Part shown: positions 1 to 8,797 of the stretch, one piece after another
Numbering within the stretch: position 1 is the stretch's first letter
Layout: each line of letters begins with the position of its first letter
Origin: Candidatus Firestoneibacteriota bacterium
Lineage (GTDB): Bacteria > Oederibacteriota > D2-FULL-39-29 > CAIOVX01
Direction of reading: 5' to 3'
Assembly: GCA_903894145.1 (NCBI GenBank)
Contig: CAITPB010000132.1
Span: 1 to 33,563, forward strand
Length of the DNA: 33,563 bases
The notes under the pieces: generated by a model
Databases searched by the model: none
What the model was told of the DNA's origin: nothing
What the model saw: only the letters and a program-made list of their open reading frames with translations
Made by a program: the position numbers and the translations under genes

Positions 1-342
1 ATTAAAGACAGTTCCCGCCGCGCCGGTATTTGGCTCGCTTGCGCCGAAATAGAGTTTATCTATTCTGGATAGCACCATGGCGCCGGCGCACATTGAACAG
101 GGTTCCAGCGTGACATACATCTCCGCGCCGTTTAACCTCTCGTATTTGATTCTGGCGGATGCCTTCCGGATAGCGAGCATTTCTGCGTGAGCTGTGGGAT
201 CTTTCTTTTTGCGCACCAGGCTGTGAGCCCTGGCAATAATTTTGCCGTTTTGCACTATCACAGCGCCTACGGGCACCTCGCCTTTTTCAGCCCCTTTGCG
301 GGCCTCTTTAAGCGCTTCCAGCATGAATAGGTCGCGAATCAT
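1..342 (-). CDS. tadA: tRNA-adenosine deaminase TadA, 3' end cut by window edge
   Basis: Zinc-dependent cytidine-deaminase-fold enzyme that converts the wobble adenosine (A34) of tRNA-Arg(ACG) to inosine in the cytoplasm. The reading frame is absent from the ORF track because its stop lies beyond base 1; I translated it by hand. The first 114 codons are present, against about 150-170 in the family. The catalytic HAE motif (in PTAHAEM) and the zinc-binding PCSMC motif (in TLEPCSMCAGAM) are both visible, followed by a typical segment containing LYFGASEPNTGA. The ATG at 342 overlaps the stop of the upstream permease gene as ATGA, which implies translational coupling; an internal ATG at 324 is a less likely start. 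A tRNA-Arg(ACG) gene lies upstream on the same strand. A guanine or CMP deaminase is the alternative, but the LEPCSMCAGAM wording favours TadA. Confidence 0.92.
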   Translation of the reverse strand, partial: MIRDLFMLEALKEARKGAEKGEVPVGAVIVQNGKIIARAHSLVRKKKDPTAHAEMLAIRKASARIKYERLNGAEMYVTLEPCSMCAGAMVLSRIDKLYFGASEPNTGAAGTVFN

Positions 343-1421
343 TTCCCTGCCGGCTCCGCGCCCTGCCCTTCCCAGAAACCGTAAGTTATCAAACCCTTGT
401 GAAGCACTTCAAATGTCGCTTTTAGCGCGCAGAAAACCGGAACGGCAATCAGCATACCAACAACACCAAGGAGCGCTTCGCCAACGGCTATACAGAGGAT
501 CACAACTAGCGGATGAAGCTCAACTGAATTGCCTACTACCATGGGATTTACCAGGGCATCGTCAATCAGTTTCACAATTGACAGGACAAGCAATACACGC
601 AGTCCCATCGGCAAAGAGTTCCCGTCTATCAAGGCCATCATGAAACCGACAATCATTCCTGTCAGCGGGCCAAGGTAAGGAATCATGTTCATCAGGCCCA
701 CTATAGCTCCCACAAGGATGGCATATTTAAACCCGATTAACGCAAGACCTGCCGTGGATAAAACGCCAATGATAAGACAGTCTGTTATCTGCCCGCGGAT
801 ATAATTCCCGACCGCCGTATTTACTTCGTCAAGTATCGTCAGCGTAATCTCAAAATAGCGGTTGGGAACTGATCTAATAAGCTTTTTACGCATCAGTTTT
901 CCGTCTTTCAACAAGAAGAAGACCGTAAACATAACTATAATCGAAGACATTATCAGGCTTACAGCCGAAATTATCAGGCCCGGCGCGGCTGAAAGCATTA
1001 CTCCAGAGTTTTGGCTGAATTTTTCCTCTATAATCCCCGAGAAAAAACCTTTAGGAAGGAAGTCCAGTTGTTTTTCCAAAAGCCCCGCAGTCTGAATTAG
1101 CGAGCCTTTAATGCTCAGCAGGTATTTAGGCAGGCTAACCTTCAGGTAATCAACCTCTCCCATCAGGGAACCCCATGAGAAATATCCGCCGACGGCAATT
1201 ACGGCCACAAATACAAGAAACAAGACCGCGACTACCGCGCTTCTCCTGACGCCTTGCCCTTCGAAATAATCGGCAATCGGGTTCAAGATATAGACAATGA
1301 GGCCTGCCGCAAAAAATGGCATCAGCACTTCACGCATGAGAAAGGCAAGGTACATAAGGAAAATAATAGAAAGGAATATTCCGAGCAGCCGCAACCAATT
1401 GTAAAAACGTATCTTATCCAT
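339..1421 (-). CDS. AI-2E family transporter (UPF0118) membrane protein
   Basis: Polytopic inner-membrane protein of 360 residues, a typical length for the AI-2E transporter family (PF01594), whose members export or import small molecules or ions; the substrate here cannot be read from sequence. Hydrophobic segments occupy roughly residues 10-60, 65-90, 150-175, 205-270 and 300-340. The family-typical PYLGPLTG motif lies near residue 250, followed by the C-terminal region containing VNPMVVG. The N-terminal MREVLMPFFAAGLIVYILNP segment also matches the family. It starts 13 bp after the lipoprotein gene and its TGA overlaps the tadA ATG, so it sits mid-operon. A direct role in autoinducer-2 transport should not be assumed, since most family members are uncharacterised. 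Confidence 0.88.
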   Translation of the reverse strand: MDKIRFYNWLRLLGIFLSIIFLMYLAFLMREVLMPFFAAGLIVYILNPIADYFEGQGVRRSAVVAVLFLVFVAVIAVGGYFSWGSLMGEVDYLKVSLPKYLLSIKGSLIQTAGLLEKQLDFLPKGFFSGIIEEKFSQNSGVMLSAAPGLIISAVSLIMSSIIVMFTVFFLLKDGKLMRKKLIRSVPNRYFEITLTILDEVNTAVGNYIRGQITDCLIIGVLSTAGLALIGFKYAILVGAIVGLMNMIPYLGPLTGMIVGFMMALIDGNSLPMGLRVLLVLSIVKLIDDALVNPMVVGNSVELHPLVVILCIAVGEALLGVVGMLIAVPVFCALKATFEVLHKGLITYGFWEGQGAEPAGK

Positions 1422-1434
1422 AGCTCCCCGGAAA

Positions 1435-1989
1435 TTACTGCAGTTTTATTGTTTTGAATGAATCCAGCAGGCCGGCAACCACAAAAGTGACGGCGTTTGA
1501 AAGATCAAAAGCTTCGTCGTCATTTCTGGCGCTCCAAACTATCTCTCCGGTATTAACGTCAATAAGCCTCGCTGAAACACCTACCACAGCGCGCGACATT
1601 GAAACATCAGCCCGGGTATTGCCGCTGGAATCCGTATAATAAAAAGTGCGGCCCGCGTCTTCTGAATATTTCGAAACAGACCCGGTCAGAATGGCATCCA
1701 CGCCGAGAAGTTTCCCGAGCTTGCTGTAATCGGAAGAGTCAATATTCCTTTCCCTGATCAGAAGGTTTACTTTGTTACGCTCCATCACATTGTAGCCTTT
1801 GTCTATCATCTGCATGACGAACTCGTCGGCAATGATGTCTCCTGAATTCGCGAAAACAGAACTTCCGGAAAACTCACAGACAGCTATGCGCTTAATCTTC
1901 GTAAAATCATAACCTTTCTTAACGGAATACCTGACCGCACAGCCGAATAATAGCGCAGCCATAAGGCAGAGAAGCATAGTTTTTTTCAT
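1435..1989 (-). CDS. CsgG/LpoB-like outer-membrane lipoprotein
   Basis: A 184-residue protein with a short signal peptide ending in a lipobox-like LLFGC (Cys at about residue 17), so probably lipidated and attached to a membrane. The mature part has the hallmarks of the CsgG/LpoB/GNA1162-type fold: a KIKRIAVCEF strand, a region for MIDKGYNVMERNKVNLLIRE ('rank and name' helix-strand), then a KLLGVDAILTGSVSKY segment and SARLIDVNTGEIVWSA near the C-terminus. Family members act as secretion-channel subunits or envelope-enzyme activators; this one is shorter than CsgG and lacks an obvious pore-forming insertion, so an accessory role is more likely. It begins directly after the TPR gene stop (TAG then ATG with no gap), so the two are almost certainly co-expressed. 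The exact function is not known. Confidence 0.75.
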   Translation of the reverse strand: MKKTMLLCLMAALLFGCAVRYSVKKGYDFTKIKRIAVCEFSGSSVFANSGDIIADEFVMQMIDKGYNVMERNKVNLLIRERNIDSSDYSKLGKLLGVDAILTGSVSKYSEDAGRTFYYTDSSGNTRADVSMSRAVVGVSARLIDVNTGEIVWSARNDDEAFDLSNAVTFVVAGLLDSFKTIKLQ

Positions 1990-2424
1990 CTATTGGCCTT
2001 TTTCATTGAGACGTTCTTTCAAATGTCTTATATGCTTATTCGCCGTTTCGGACAGATCGTCAGCCGGCTTCAACCTCAACACCGCCTCCCATTCCGACAC
2101 AGCCGCGGCGCGGTCTTTTTTCTTTTCAAGCAACATAGCCATAACATAGTGAGACATGGCATTTGAAGGATTGCTTTTTATTGAAGCTTGAATCTCCGTT
2201 ACAGCGCTATCATAATCCTTTTTATTTGCATACAGTACTCCCAGATTCAGGTGATAATCCGCCAGTCCAGGGGAAAGTTCAAGGGCTTTCTTGAGATTTT
2301 CAATGGCATTGTCTATGTGACCATGATGCGCCGCCTCAATGCCTTTCTTGAAGTATTCATCGGCAGTCTGGGAAAAAACAGAGACGGACAGGAGCATCAG
2401 AACAGAAAGGATAGTCTTTTTCAT
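1990..2424 (-). CDS. secreted TPR-repeat protein
   Basis: A 144-residue protein with a Sec signal peptide (MKKTILSVLMLLSVSVFSQ, cleavage near residue 19) and about three tetratricopeptide repeats: one from about residue 22 (ADEYFKKGIEAAHHG), one from about 56 (ADYHLNLGVLYANKK) and one from about 90 (AMSHYVMAMLLEKKK). TPRs form helical scaffolds for protein-protein contacts, here in the periplasm or on the envelope. The start is supported by GAGGAG about 6 nt upstream of the ATG. It is first in the operon with the CsgG-like lipoprotein, and a TPR protein paired with such a lipoprotein suggests a small envelope assembly complex; this is inference. The specific partner is unknown. Confidence 0.85.
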   Translation of the reverse strand: MKKTILSVLMLLSVSVFSQTADEYFKKGIEAAHHGHIDNAIENLKKALELSPGLADYHLNLGVLYANKKDYDSAVTEIQASIKSNPSNAMSHYVMAMLLEKKKDRAAAVSEWEAVLRLKPADDLSETANKHIRHLKERLNEKGQ

Positions 2425-2454
2425 ACTCTCTCCTCGTACCTGTTAAAGAACTGT

Positions 2455-2478
2455 TTTAGAATTTAGTGTTTAGAATTT
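2455..2478. repeat. short direct repeat TTTAGAATTT x2
   Basis: Two exact copies of the 10-mer TTTAGAATTT lie 14 nt apart between the tRNA 3' end and the TPR gene start. It is AT-rich and sits in the gap where the tRNA transcript would run into the TPR operon. It may be a degenerate simple repeat; no function is visible. Confidence 0.6.
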
Positions 2479-2493
2479 GCTTTTTGCTTTATA

Positions 2494-2567
<74 letters not shown>

Positions 2568-2579
2568 GTGACTAAATTA

Positions 2580-2610
2580 TAGCAATTTCATGCGCTTTTA
2601 GCAATTTCAT
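2580..2610. repeat. short direct repeat TAGCAATTTCAT x2
   Basis: Two exact 12-nt copies of TAGCAATTTCAT lie with a 19-nt period just upstream of the tRNA (on the minus strand) and after the phosphorylase gene. They could come from slipped-strand duplication. I see no hairpin or T-tract here that would act as a clear terminator. Confidence 0.6.
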
Positions 2611-2627
2611 AATCGGATGAGGGCCTA

Positions 2628-5486
2628 TTAGATGTAGTTTATTTCCATTACTACTGCTTTGAAGCCTTCCAGACTGTGCAGCGCCGCACTTTCCGACGTT
2701 TTCCCGTTAATTTTTACGGATTTTATTTTTTCCGTTCTGCCGGTACCGCTGTGAATATTCAACTCGAAAGGGATTATTTCAAACCCTGCCGAACCCGCTC
2801 TGTGAATCAGCCTTCTAAAGACCAGTTCCCCTTTGAGTTCAGCTGGCAGGCGCGGCGACACTTCAATGTCGGGCTTGTTTGAATCATGCAGAGCCAGTTT
2901 AATTCCGGCTATTTCCTGAAAGAACTCAATGATCCAGTCCGTAGAACCGGAGAGCCCGAAGTACATTCCCTTCCCGTAATGAGGGTCATCGGAATCGGAA
3001 GCATAAGATGTCGACGGCATGTCAAACGGCCCGCCTAGAGACTCGTCCCTGGTCGCTGAAATGACCGCCTTAAACTGAGACCAGGCTTTATCCGTTTCAC
3101 CTCGCACCTGAACCCTGAAAAAATGCATCATCAGCTGTGCGTGATGATACTCCCCGTTCTCCGCTGTCCCGGCCGGAATCATGCCCATTCTGCCTACAAG
3201 CCTCAGGGAATTCTCGTCATTTGAGATTGGCGGGCTGAAGAGTTTGAATCCCAGTTCCCGGTCATAAAGCGTTCTGTCAGCGGTTTGAAGGAGTTCCTTG
3301 AGCATTTCGGCGCCGTACTTAACCGGTTCAAGATAGGCTCTCTCTTTTAGCAGCATCGGGATACAATGCGCCTGAGTTAGCAGCTCGCGTCTTTTAATAC
3401 CGTCAAACTCCCTTGCTTTTAGCGAGCCGATTGTATAACCCGTCTCCCCGGCATCATAATCGGGCCTTGCGCCGTCCCGCCTGAACTCGTGTATTGCGTC
3501 AAGAAAAGCGCCCGGTTTTCCGTTTTCCCAGCCAGACCTGATAATGTTTTTTCTGAGCATGCCGGCCGTAATCTTAAGCCGTTCTATCCTTGATTTGAAT
3601 TCTCCGGAAGCTGTTTCAAGATACTCAACCGAACCGATTATGTCAATTGCTTCAACCATACTGTTAAAAACATGCGCGCTCAGCCTGACACTGACGCCCC
3701 TTCCAATGCCTCTGGTGGAAGCGTCCCCGGGGATTGAGGTTCCTATCATATCGACAGGATCGCACCAGTCTCCGTACATCATTTGCACCATGCCGTAGGG
3801 CGAGTCTTTCGCCTGACGCCCGTAGCATTCTAGTATTTCAAGCATGGTTTCGGCTATGGTCATGGACTCTTCAAGCCCGGCAATGCCTGATTGCTCGGGT
3901 TTGTCGGGGTTGGTCAGCTTTACGCACCTGACCTTCTCGTCCAGGATGCCAAGATCCCCTGTTTCGGCGAGGTATTTTGTCAAAGAGTTCAGAAGCCAGA
4001 CGGCGCTGTCATTATAAGGCCTGTTATCGTTCATGACAGGTTTTGACCTGTCAAGCCACCTGCTGGGGAACTGGCGGGGAAACATGCCGTGCAGTTTCTC
4101 GGTTCTTGTCAGGGGAGAAGACCACTTATGACCGGTCTTAACCGTGACATATCTGAAACTTAAAGCATTGAGCAGGTCCGCTCTGACCCGCGCCGCGTCT
4201 TCCTTCATCTTTGGCCACATATCCTGGCCCCGGTCCCTGGTGCCAAGCTCAATCCCGTCTGCCAGCATAGCGCCGTGAGCCCTGCAGTTCTCGTACAACT
4301 CCTGAACTCCGGTCCAAACAGAACGCGCGTATTCAGTCACTACTCCGGAATTTGGCATTCCTATTTCAAAAACCGGCCTGGAGGGAACGCCGGCCAACCC
4401 GGCTGCCTTTAATAAAGCTTCGGCGTCAGGGGTGCTTTTAATCAGGTTTTTTGACGCGGCTGCAAACGCTTTTTCAACATGTTTATATCCCGGGTAGCTG
4501 CAGGACGATTTATTTCTGAAGACGGATATGATGCCCGGCTCGGTCATAAATTGAAGGCTTTGCTCAAAAACTCCGCCTTTCCCGGGAGCTATGTCAATCC
4601 GGCATTTAAAAGCCGATATTGTCGGCACGGAAAACCGGTTAAACATTTTTCCAGAACCGTTCAAGAAACTTCCGCTCCTAACCGCCTGCGGCAGCAGGGA
4701 AAAAGCCGAAATGTCGCCGATAAAACCGGTATAATCGCAGGAAGCTCCTTTTATTTTTATGCCTGCGTAAGCCCGGCCGGAAACCCGCTTGATTTGCAGA
4801 ATATCCGTATAAGGCACCCTGCAGGAAACCACTGTTTCTGCCGGCAGAACGGCAAGCCCCGCGTCATACCATAGCGGTTTGTTATAGACAAATCTTTGGG
4901 TTCCCTGAAGGTTGAAATAGGCCCATAAATCGCCTCTTAGGGCTTTCTTCCCGCGGTTCTTCACATAGGCCTGTCTGATAATCGCGGGACCAAAAGCCGA
5001 CGCGATAAACATATATTTCACCGCGGTGCTGAAATAAACGCCGGGCTCCGGGGAAAAGTCAAAACTATACCACATTGCCCTTTCAGGGTCTCCGAGTTTT
5101 ACTATCTTCATAGAATCAGGCGCGCAATTTACATTACAGCCGGGATTAATGAGCGAGGTTATCCGCTCCCGCTTTCCGGAACCGAGAGACAACCAGATAT
5201 TTGAAGATGGCGCGTTGACCTCGTGTTTCTCGTTCGGATCAAAACTTCCGGCAAGCACGTTTATGTCCATGCCCTCTTTAGTCTTGACCTCGAATGAAAC
5301 AGAACCGTTCGTCATGAAAACCGCTTTGGAACTGCCGCGGCTTGTCATTAGAGTTGACGGGCATCCCGAAGGATGCTTCTCGTAGATAACCTCGCCCGCC
5401 GGGCCGTAGCCGCCCAGAGAATTGACGCGGCTCTTCACTTTCAAAGACAGGATTTTTTCCGCTTCTTCCTTAAAATTATATTTCAT
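2628..5486 (-). CDS. GH94-type (cellobiose/chitobiose phosphorylase-like) glycoside phosphorylase
   Basis: A large cytoplasmic protein (952 residues; no signal peptide) resembling inverting glycoside phosphorylases, which split a beta-linked sugar with phosphate to give a sugar 1-phosphate. The N-terminal beta-sandwich (about 1-300) is followed by an alpha/alpha-barrel: GTRDRGQDMW at about residues 415-424 matches the family's R-D-x-x-Q-D segment, and YGDWCDP at about 571-577 matches the GDWND motif holding the catalytic general-acid Asp (here N is replaced by C). The C-terminal lid (about 880-952) contains VSPRLP. It is somewhat longer than typical cellobiose phosphorylases (about 800). The start at 5486 has AAGGAAG 7 nt upstream. 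It is last in the hldD/epimerase run, consistent with sugar metabolism, but the donor sugar cannot be assigned; GH149/GH161-like specificities are alternatives. Confidence 0.8.
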   Translation of the reverse strand: MKYNFKEEAEKILSLKVKSRVNSLGGYGPAGEVIYEKHPSGCPSTLMTSRGSSKAVFMTNGSVSFEVKTKEGMDINVLAGSFDPNEKHEVNAPSSNIWLSLGSGKRERITSLINPGCNVNCAPDSMKIVKLGDPERAMWYSFDFSPEPGVYFSTAVKYMFIASAFGPAIIRQAYVKNRGKKALRGDLWAYFNLQGTQRFVYNKPLWYDAGLAVLPAETVVSCRVPYTDILQIKRVSGRAYAGIKIKGASCDYTGFIGDISAFSLLPQAVRSGSFLNGSGKMFNRFSVPTISAFKCRIDIAPGKGGVFEQSLQFMTEPGIISVFRNKSSCSYPGYKHVEKAFAAASKNLIKSTPDAEALLKAAGLAGVPSRPVFEIGMPNSGVVTEYARSVWTGVQELYENCRAHGAMLADGIELGTRDRGQDMWPKMKEDAARVRADLLNALSFRYVTVKTGHKWSSPLTRTEKLHGMFPRQFPSRWLDRSKPVMNDNRPYNDSAVWLLNSLTKYLAETGDLGILDEKVRCVKLTNPDKPEQSGIAGLEESMTIAETMLEILECYGRQAKDSPYGMVQMMYGDWCDPVDMIGTSIPGDASTRGIGRGVSVRLSAHVFNSMVEAIDIIGSVEYLETASGEFKSRIERLKITAGMLRKNIIRSGWENGKPGAFLDAIHEFRRDGARPDYDAGETGYTIGSLKAREFDGIKRRELLTQAHCIPMLLKERAYLEPVKYGAEMLKELLQTADRTLYDRELGFKLFSPPISNDENSLRLVGRMGMIPAGTAENGEYHHAQLMMHFFRVQVRGETDKAWSQFKAVISATRDESLGGPFDMPSTSYASDSDDPHYGKGMYFGLSGSTDWIIEFFQEIAGIKLALHDSNKPDIEVSPRLPAELKGELVFRRLIHRAGSAGFEIIPFELNIHSGTGRTEKIKSVKINGKTSESAALHSLEGFKAVVMEINYI

Positions 5487-5525
5487 TTAAGTACTTCCTT
5501 GTTAAGCACAGGGCCGATTTTTGGT

Positions 5526-6566
5526 TCAGAACAAATGTTTAACCAGACCGAGGATGCCCTGTTTCCAGGGCGCGCGGTGGGAGACGCCGCTCTTTCCTTT
5601 AAAACTATTAAGATTAGCCAGATACCAGGCGTAATTTCTGAGCAACGCGTCTTTGTTGGAGTACCTGGGAAAAAATCCGAGTTGTTTTTCCGCTTTTTCA
5701 GTTGAAACAAATGAATCTTTTGAGGCGGTTTCATAGACCCATTTATACAGAGGCGAAAGCTTTAAGAACTCAAGGACTCTCAGGACCATTATTACCGGCC
5801 AAGCGGGAAATCCTTTTATTTTTTTCCCGAAACCTGCCTTATCCAGGACCGACTGGTAATCCTCTTTCATTGTTGTGAATTCCTTGGCGCCTATATTGAA
5901 GGTGTCATTGACAGTCCTCTCGTCCTTTGTAGCAACCAGGTAAATGGCTTCGCATAAATCTTCAACATCGAGAAACTGGTACCGGTTATTGCCGCTGCCA
6001 ATCATAGGGAACCCGCGCCCGTCCTTGGCCCAATCATAAAACAGCGCGAAGACTCCGAGCCTTTCCGGACCGATAAATGATTTTGGCCTGAGGACCGGAA
6101 CACACAATCCTTTCTTCCTGTAATCAGCGCACATCTCTTCAGCAAGTATTTTTGCTTTCCCGTAGGAACCAACGCCGTCAAGCCTGTCATCTTCCACAAG
6201 CGGGTGATGGTCCGGAATACCGTAAACAGCCGTCGAAGAGATATGCACAAAACGTTTAATTCCGTTTGCAAGCGCGCCTTCAAGCATATTGCGGGTGCCG
6301 TCCACATCGGTTGTCAATATATCACGGCTGCTGTATAGCGGCAAGGCAGCGGCGGTATGCACAACTATTTCGCATCCGGCCTGCGCCTGCGCCGTAAGCC
6401 GCGCGTCCCTGATATCCCCGAGAACATGAGTAATGAGGCCTTTAACATCTTCATACTCAAAAGGGACAAGGTCATATGAAACAATCTCGTGCCCTTTGGC
6501 TAGAAGAAAGCGAATGAGGTTGATTCCGAGGAAACCGGAGCCTCCTGAAATAAAATATTTCGCCAT
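5526..6566 (-). CDS. NAD(P)-dependent epimerase/dehydratase (extended SDR)
   Basis: A 346-residue extended short-chain dehydrogenase/reductase acting on a nucleotide sugar or similar substrate. The Rossmann motif GGSGFLG is at residues 8-14, the catalytic Ser region ISSTAVYG near 109-116, and the YGKAK catalytic pair at Y135/K139. The C-terminal substrate domain includes VLRPKSFIGPERLG and the dinucleotide-sugar motif region with FNIGAKEFTTM. The segment KGFPAWPVIMVLRVLEFLKLSPLYKW near 255-280 is hydrophobic and seen in SDRs that contact membranes or lipid-linked substrates. The ribosome binding site GGAGGG lies 5 nt before the ATG. It follows hldD by 30 bp, so a role in LPS or surface-glycan precursor synthesis is likely but not proven. 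Confidence 0.85.
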   Translation of the reverse strand: MAKYFISGGSGFLGINLIRFLLAKGHEIVSYDLVPFEYEDVKGLITHVLGDIRDARLTAQAQAGCEIVVHTAAALPLYSSRDILTTDVDGTRNMLEGALANGIKRFVHISSTAVYGIPDHHPLVEDDRLDGVGSYGKAKILAEEMCADYRKKGLCVPVLRPKSFIGPERLGVFALFYDWAKDGRGFPMIGSGNNRYQFLDVEDLCEAIYLVATKDERTVNDTFNIGAKEFTTMKEDYQSVLDKAGFGKKIKGFPAWPVIMVLRVLEFLKLSPLYKWVYETASKDSFVSTEKAEKQLGFFPRYSNKDALLRNYAWYLANLNSFKGKSGVSHRAPWKQGILGLVKHLF

Positions 6567-6596
6567 TTCAACCCTCCGGGAAGTTTTTAGCGGGAC

Positions 6597-7553
6597 TCAG
6601 AGATACTTGCCGTCTTTTAAATAAGAAGCGTAGTCTTTTACTGATTCCTCAAGCTCCATGCATTTGTGCCTGCAACCGCTCTTTATCAGTTTTGCCGTGT
6701 CAGCCTGCGTGAAATACTGGTATTTTCCCCTGAGCGCTTCAGGCATATCTATGTACTCTATCTCGGGCTGCCTTCCGGCGGCCTTAAACATTGCTTTCGC
6801 GAGGTCATTCCAGCTTCTCGCCTTCCCGGTTCCGATATTGTAAATACCTTTCTTTCCCGGATGCTTGACGAAATACCAGACCATCTCAACCGCGTCTTTT
6901 ATGTAAATGAAATCTCTTTTCTGCTCTCCATGACCGTATTCATTCAGGTAGGATTTATAGAGTTTCATACTGCTTCCGGCGAGTACTGAAGGATAGGCCT
7001 TGGCGATTACGCTCTTCATGTCTCCTTTATGGTATTCATTCGGACCAAAAACGTTAAAGAACTTAAATCCTGTTATCTTCTTATCAAGGCCGGTTTTAAT
7101 TGCATGCAGGTCAAAGAGCTGCTTGGAATAGCCGTACGCGTTGAGCGGCGCCAGCTTCGCTGACACCTCGTTTGAATCGTTGTAGCCGAAGCTTCCGTCC
7201 CCATAGGTAGCCCCGGAGGAAGCGTACAGGAAATGCACTTTCCTGGCCGCGGAATATTCGGCAAGCAGGCGGGTATAGCGGTAGTTGTTTTCCATGAGAT
7301 AGGAAGTATCAGTCTCGGTTGTGGCGGAGCAGGCCCCCATGTGAAGGATAAGCCCCGGCTTGTTCTTTTTCAAATAATCCGGCAGGGCGTCTATGTCAAG
7401 ATAGTCGCTTATTTTCTTGCCTGACAGGTTCTTCCAGCTGTCAGACTTGCCTACTCTGTCAACAACGATAATATCGTTAATGCCTTCGGAATTGAGCTTT
7501 GCAATAAGACAACTTCCAATAAATCCCGCGCCCCCTGTTACTATCGTTTCCAC
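6597..7553 (-). CDS. hldD: ADP-L-glycero-D-manno-heptose 6-epimerase
   Basis: Converts ADP-D-glycero-D-manno-heptose to ADP-L-glycero-D-manno-heptose, the donor for the inner core of lipopolysaccharide. It is 318 residues long, the usual family length. The Rossmann motif TGGAGFIG is at 6-13, HldD-specific HMGACSATTETD at 71-82, the catalytic YGYSK at 140-144, and the substrate signature KFFNVFGPNEYHKGDM near 164-179. The start codon is GTG, supported by GGAGG 5 nt upstream. It lies 20 bp after the HD-GYP gene. Presence of HldD implies a heptose-containing LPS, hence an outer membrane. The other heptose genes (hldE, gmhA, gmhB) are not in the window. Confidence 0.95.
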   Translation of the reverse strand: METIVTGGAGFIGSCLIAKLNSEGINDIIVVDRVGKSDSWKNLSGKKISDYLDIDALPDYLKKNKPGLILHMGACSATTETDTSYLMENNYRYTRLLAEYSAARKVHFLYASSGATYGDGSFGYNDSNEVSAKLAPLNAYGYSKQLFDLHAIKTGLDKKITGFKFFNVFGPNEYHKGDMKSVIAKAYPSVLAGSSMKLYKSYLNEYGHGEQKRDFIYIKDAVEMVWYFVKHPGKKGIYNIGTGKARSWNDLAKAMFKAAGRQPEIEYIDMPEALRGKYQYFTQADTAKLIKSGCRHKCMELEESVKDYASYLKDGKYL

Positions 7554-7573
7554 AGAACCTCCGTGTCACAGAA

Positions 7574-8797
7574 TTATTTCAATAATTCGCCAAGGTCTTC
7601 GTTCCCTGTATCCTTTAACTTGTCAAAATCTTCCGGTTTATCTTCAAACTTATCCCTGATTTCCCTGACCTCATCGAGGCTGCCAAGAAAACAATCAAGC
7701 ATTTCCGGGTCAAAATGAGACCCACTGCCTTCCTTCATGATCTTTATCGCCTGTTCTTCCGGCATCTGCGCCTTGTACACGCGTTTGCTGGTAAGCGCGT
7801 CAAAAACGTCCGCAAGCGCCACAAGCCTCCCTTCGGCCGGAATGGCAAGACCCTTTAATTTCATTGGATACCCTGTGCCGTCGTATTTTTCATGATGGGT
7901 CAAAGCTATAACCTTGGATTTTTGAATCACGGGGACCTTTGAATCCTTCAGAACTTTCGCTCCTATTACGGAATGTTTCTCCATTATCTTGCGTTCTTCG
8001 GGATCAAGCGGCCCCGGTTTTTGAAGTATGGAGTCCGGTATACCCAGTTTTCCGATATCGTGCATCGGCGCGGCCCAAAAGATAAGCGAGCAGTCTTCAG
8101 TACAGTACCTGAGCTTATCTGCAATCATCCTGGCGTAGTAACTCACTCTTTTAATATGATTAGAGGTCTCCTTATCCCTGTATTCCGCGGCAACCGAAAG
8201 CCTGAAGATGGTGTCGAAGTTTGCTTCCCTTAGCTGTTCGGTCAGGCTGGTGTTTAGAATAGCAACTCCCGCTTGAGAAGAGAAAGATTCCGCAATTTCT
8301 TTATCCTCGCCGCTGAATCTCGTTACTTTCCCGTTTTCAATCGCGTTTATCATTTCAAGCACGCCTATTACTTCATTCTTTTTATTTTTAATAGGGGTCA
8401 CCAGCAAAGACACGGTCTTGTACCCGTACTTCTCGTCGAATGCGGGGTCGAACCGGTATTGCTCTGCGCCCGGAATCTGCGAAACATCGGAAATATTCAA
8501 AGCGGATGCCGTTAAGGCCACATAACCGGCAATGCTGTTCTTTGTCAGCGCCATTTCAAAAGTTTTGAACGTAGCTTTTGTCTTTTCCTCGCCCCACATC
8601 CTGAAATATGTGCCTGAGCGCATGGCTTTGAAAACCAGCTTATTCTTTTCCACAAGAAAAATAGACGCGCCGTCGCATCCCATGAGTTCCTGCGCTTCCC
8701 GTAGAATTAGATCAAGCAGGGTATCAAGATCTTCAACGCTGGAAAGAGCTATTCCTACCTGAAGCAGCCGTTCTACGGATTCATTCTTTTCAATCAT
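7574..8797 (-). CDS. GAF domain - HD-GYP phosphodiesterase
   Basis: A soluble 407-residue signalling protein. The N-terminal GAF sensor domain spans about residues 20-180 (strand-like segments GCDGASIFLVE and VTPIKNKKNEVIGVLEMINA). It is followed by an HD-GYP domain (about 195-370) with the metal-binding MHDIGK at 245-250 and the diagnostic HHEKYDGTGYP at 301-311, then ALADVFDALTSKRVYK. HD-GYP proteins usually hydrolyse c-di-GMP (some act on other cyclic dinucleotides). The acidic C-terminal tail (about 380-407) is low complexity. The ATG overlaps the znuB stop by 4 bp (ATGA), making it translationally coupled to a metal transporter; that link suggests but does not prove metal-linked c-di-GMP control. 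No GGDEF cyclase is in the window. Confidence 0.93.
   Translation of the reverse strand: MIEKNESVERLLQVGIALSSVEDLDTLLDLILREAQELMGCDGASIFLVEKNKLVFKAMRSGTYFRMWGEEKTKATFKTFEMALTKNSIAGYVALTASALNISDVSQIPGAEQYRFDPAFDEKYGYKTVSLLVTPIKNKKNEVIGVLEMINAIENGKVTRFSGEDKEIAESFSSQAGVAILNTSLTEQLREANFDTIFRLSVAAEYRDKETSNHIKRVSYYARMIADKLRYCTEDCSLIFWAAPMHDIGKLGIPDSILQKPGPLDPEERKIMEKHSVIGAKVLKDSKVPVIQKSKVIALTHHEKYDGTGYPMKLKGLAIPAEGRLVALADVFDALTSKRVYKAQMPEEQAIKIMKEGSGSHFDPEMLDCFLGSLDEVREIRDKFEDKPEDFDKLKDTGNEDLGELLK

Noticed and set aside
242-643. 133-codon plus-strand ORF at the left edge
   Set aside because: Antisense across the tadA start and the permease end; no domain.
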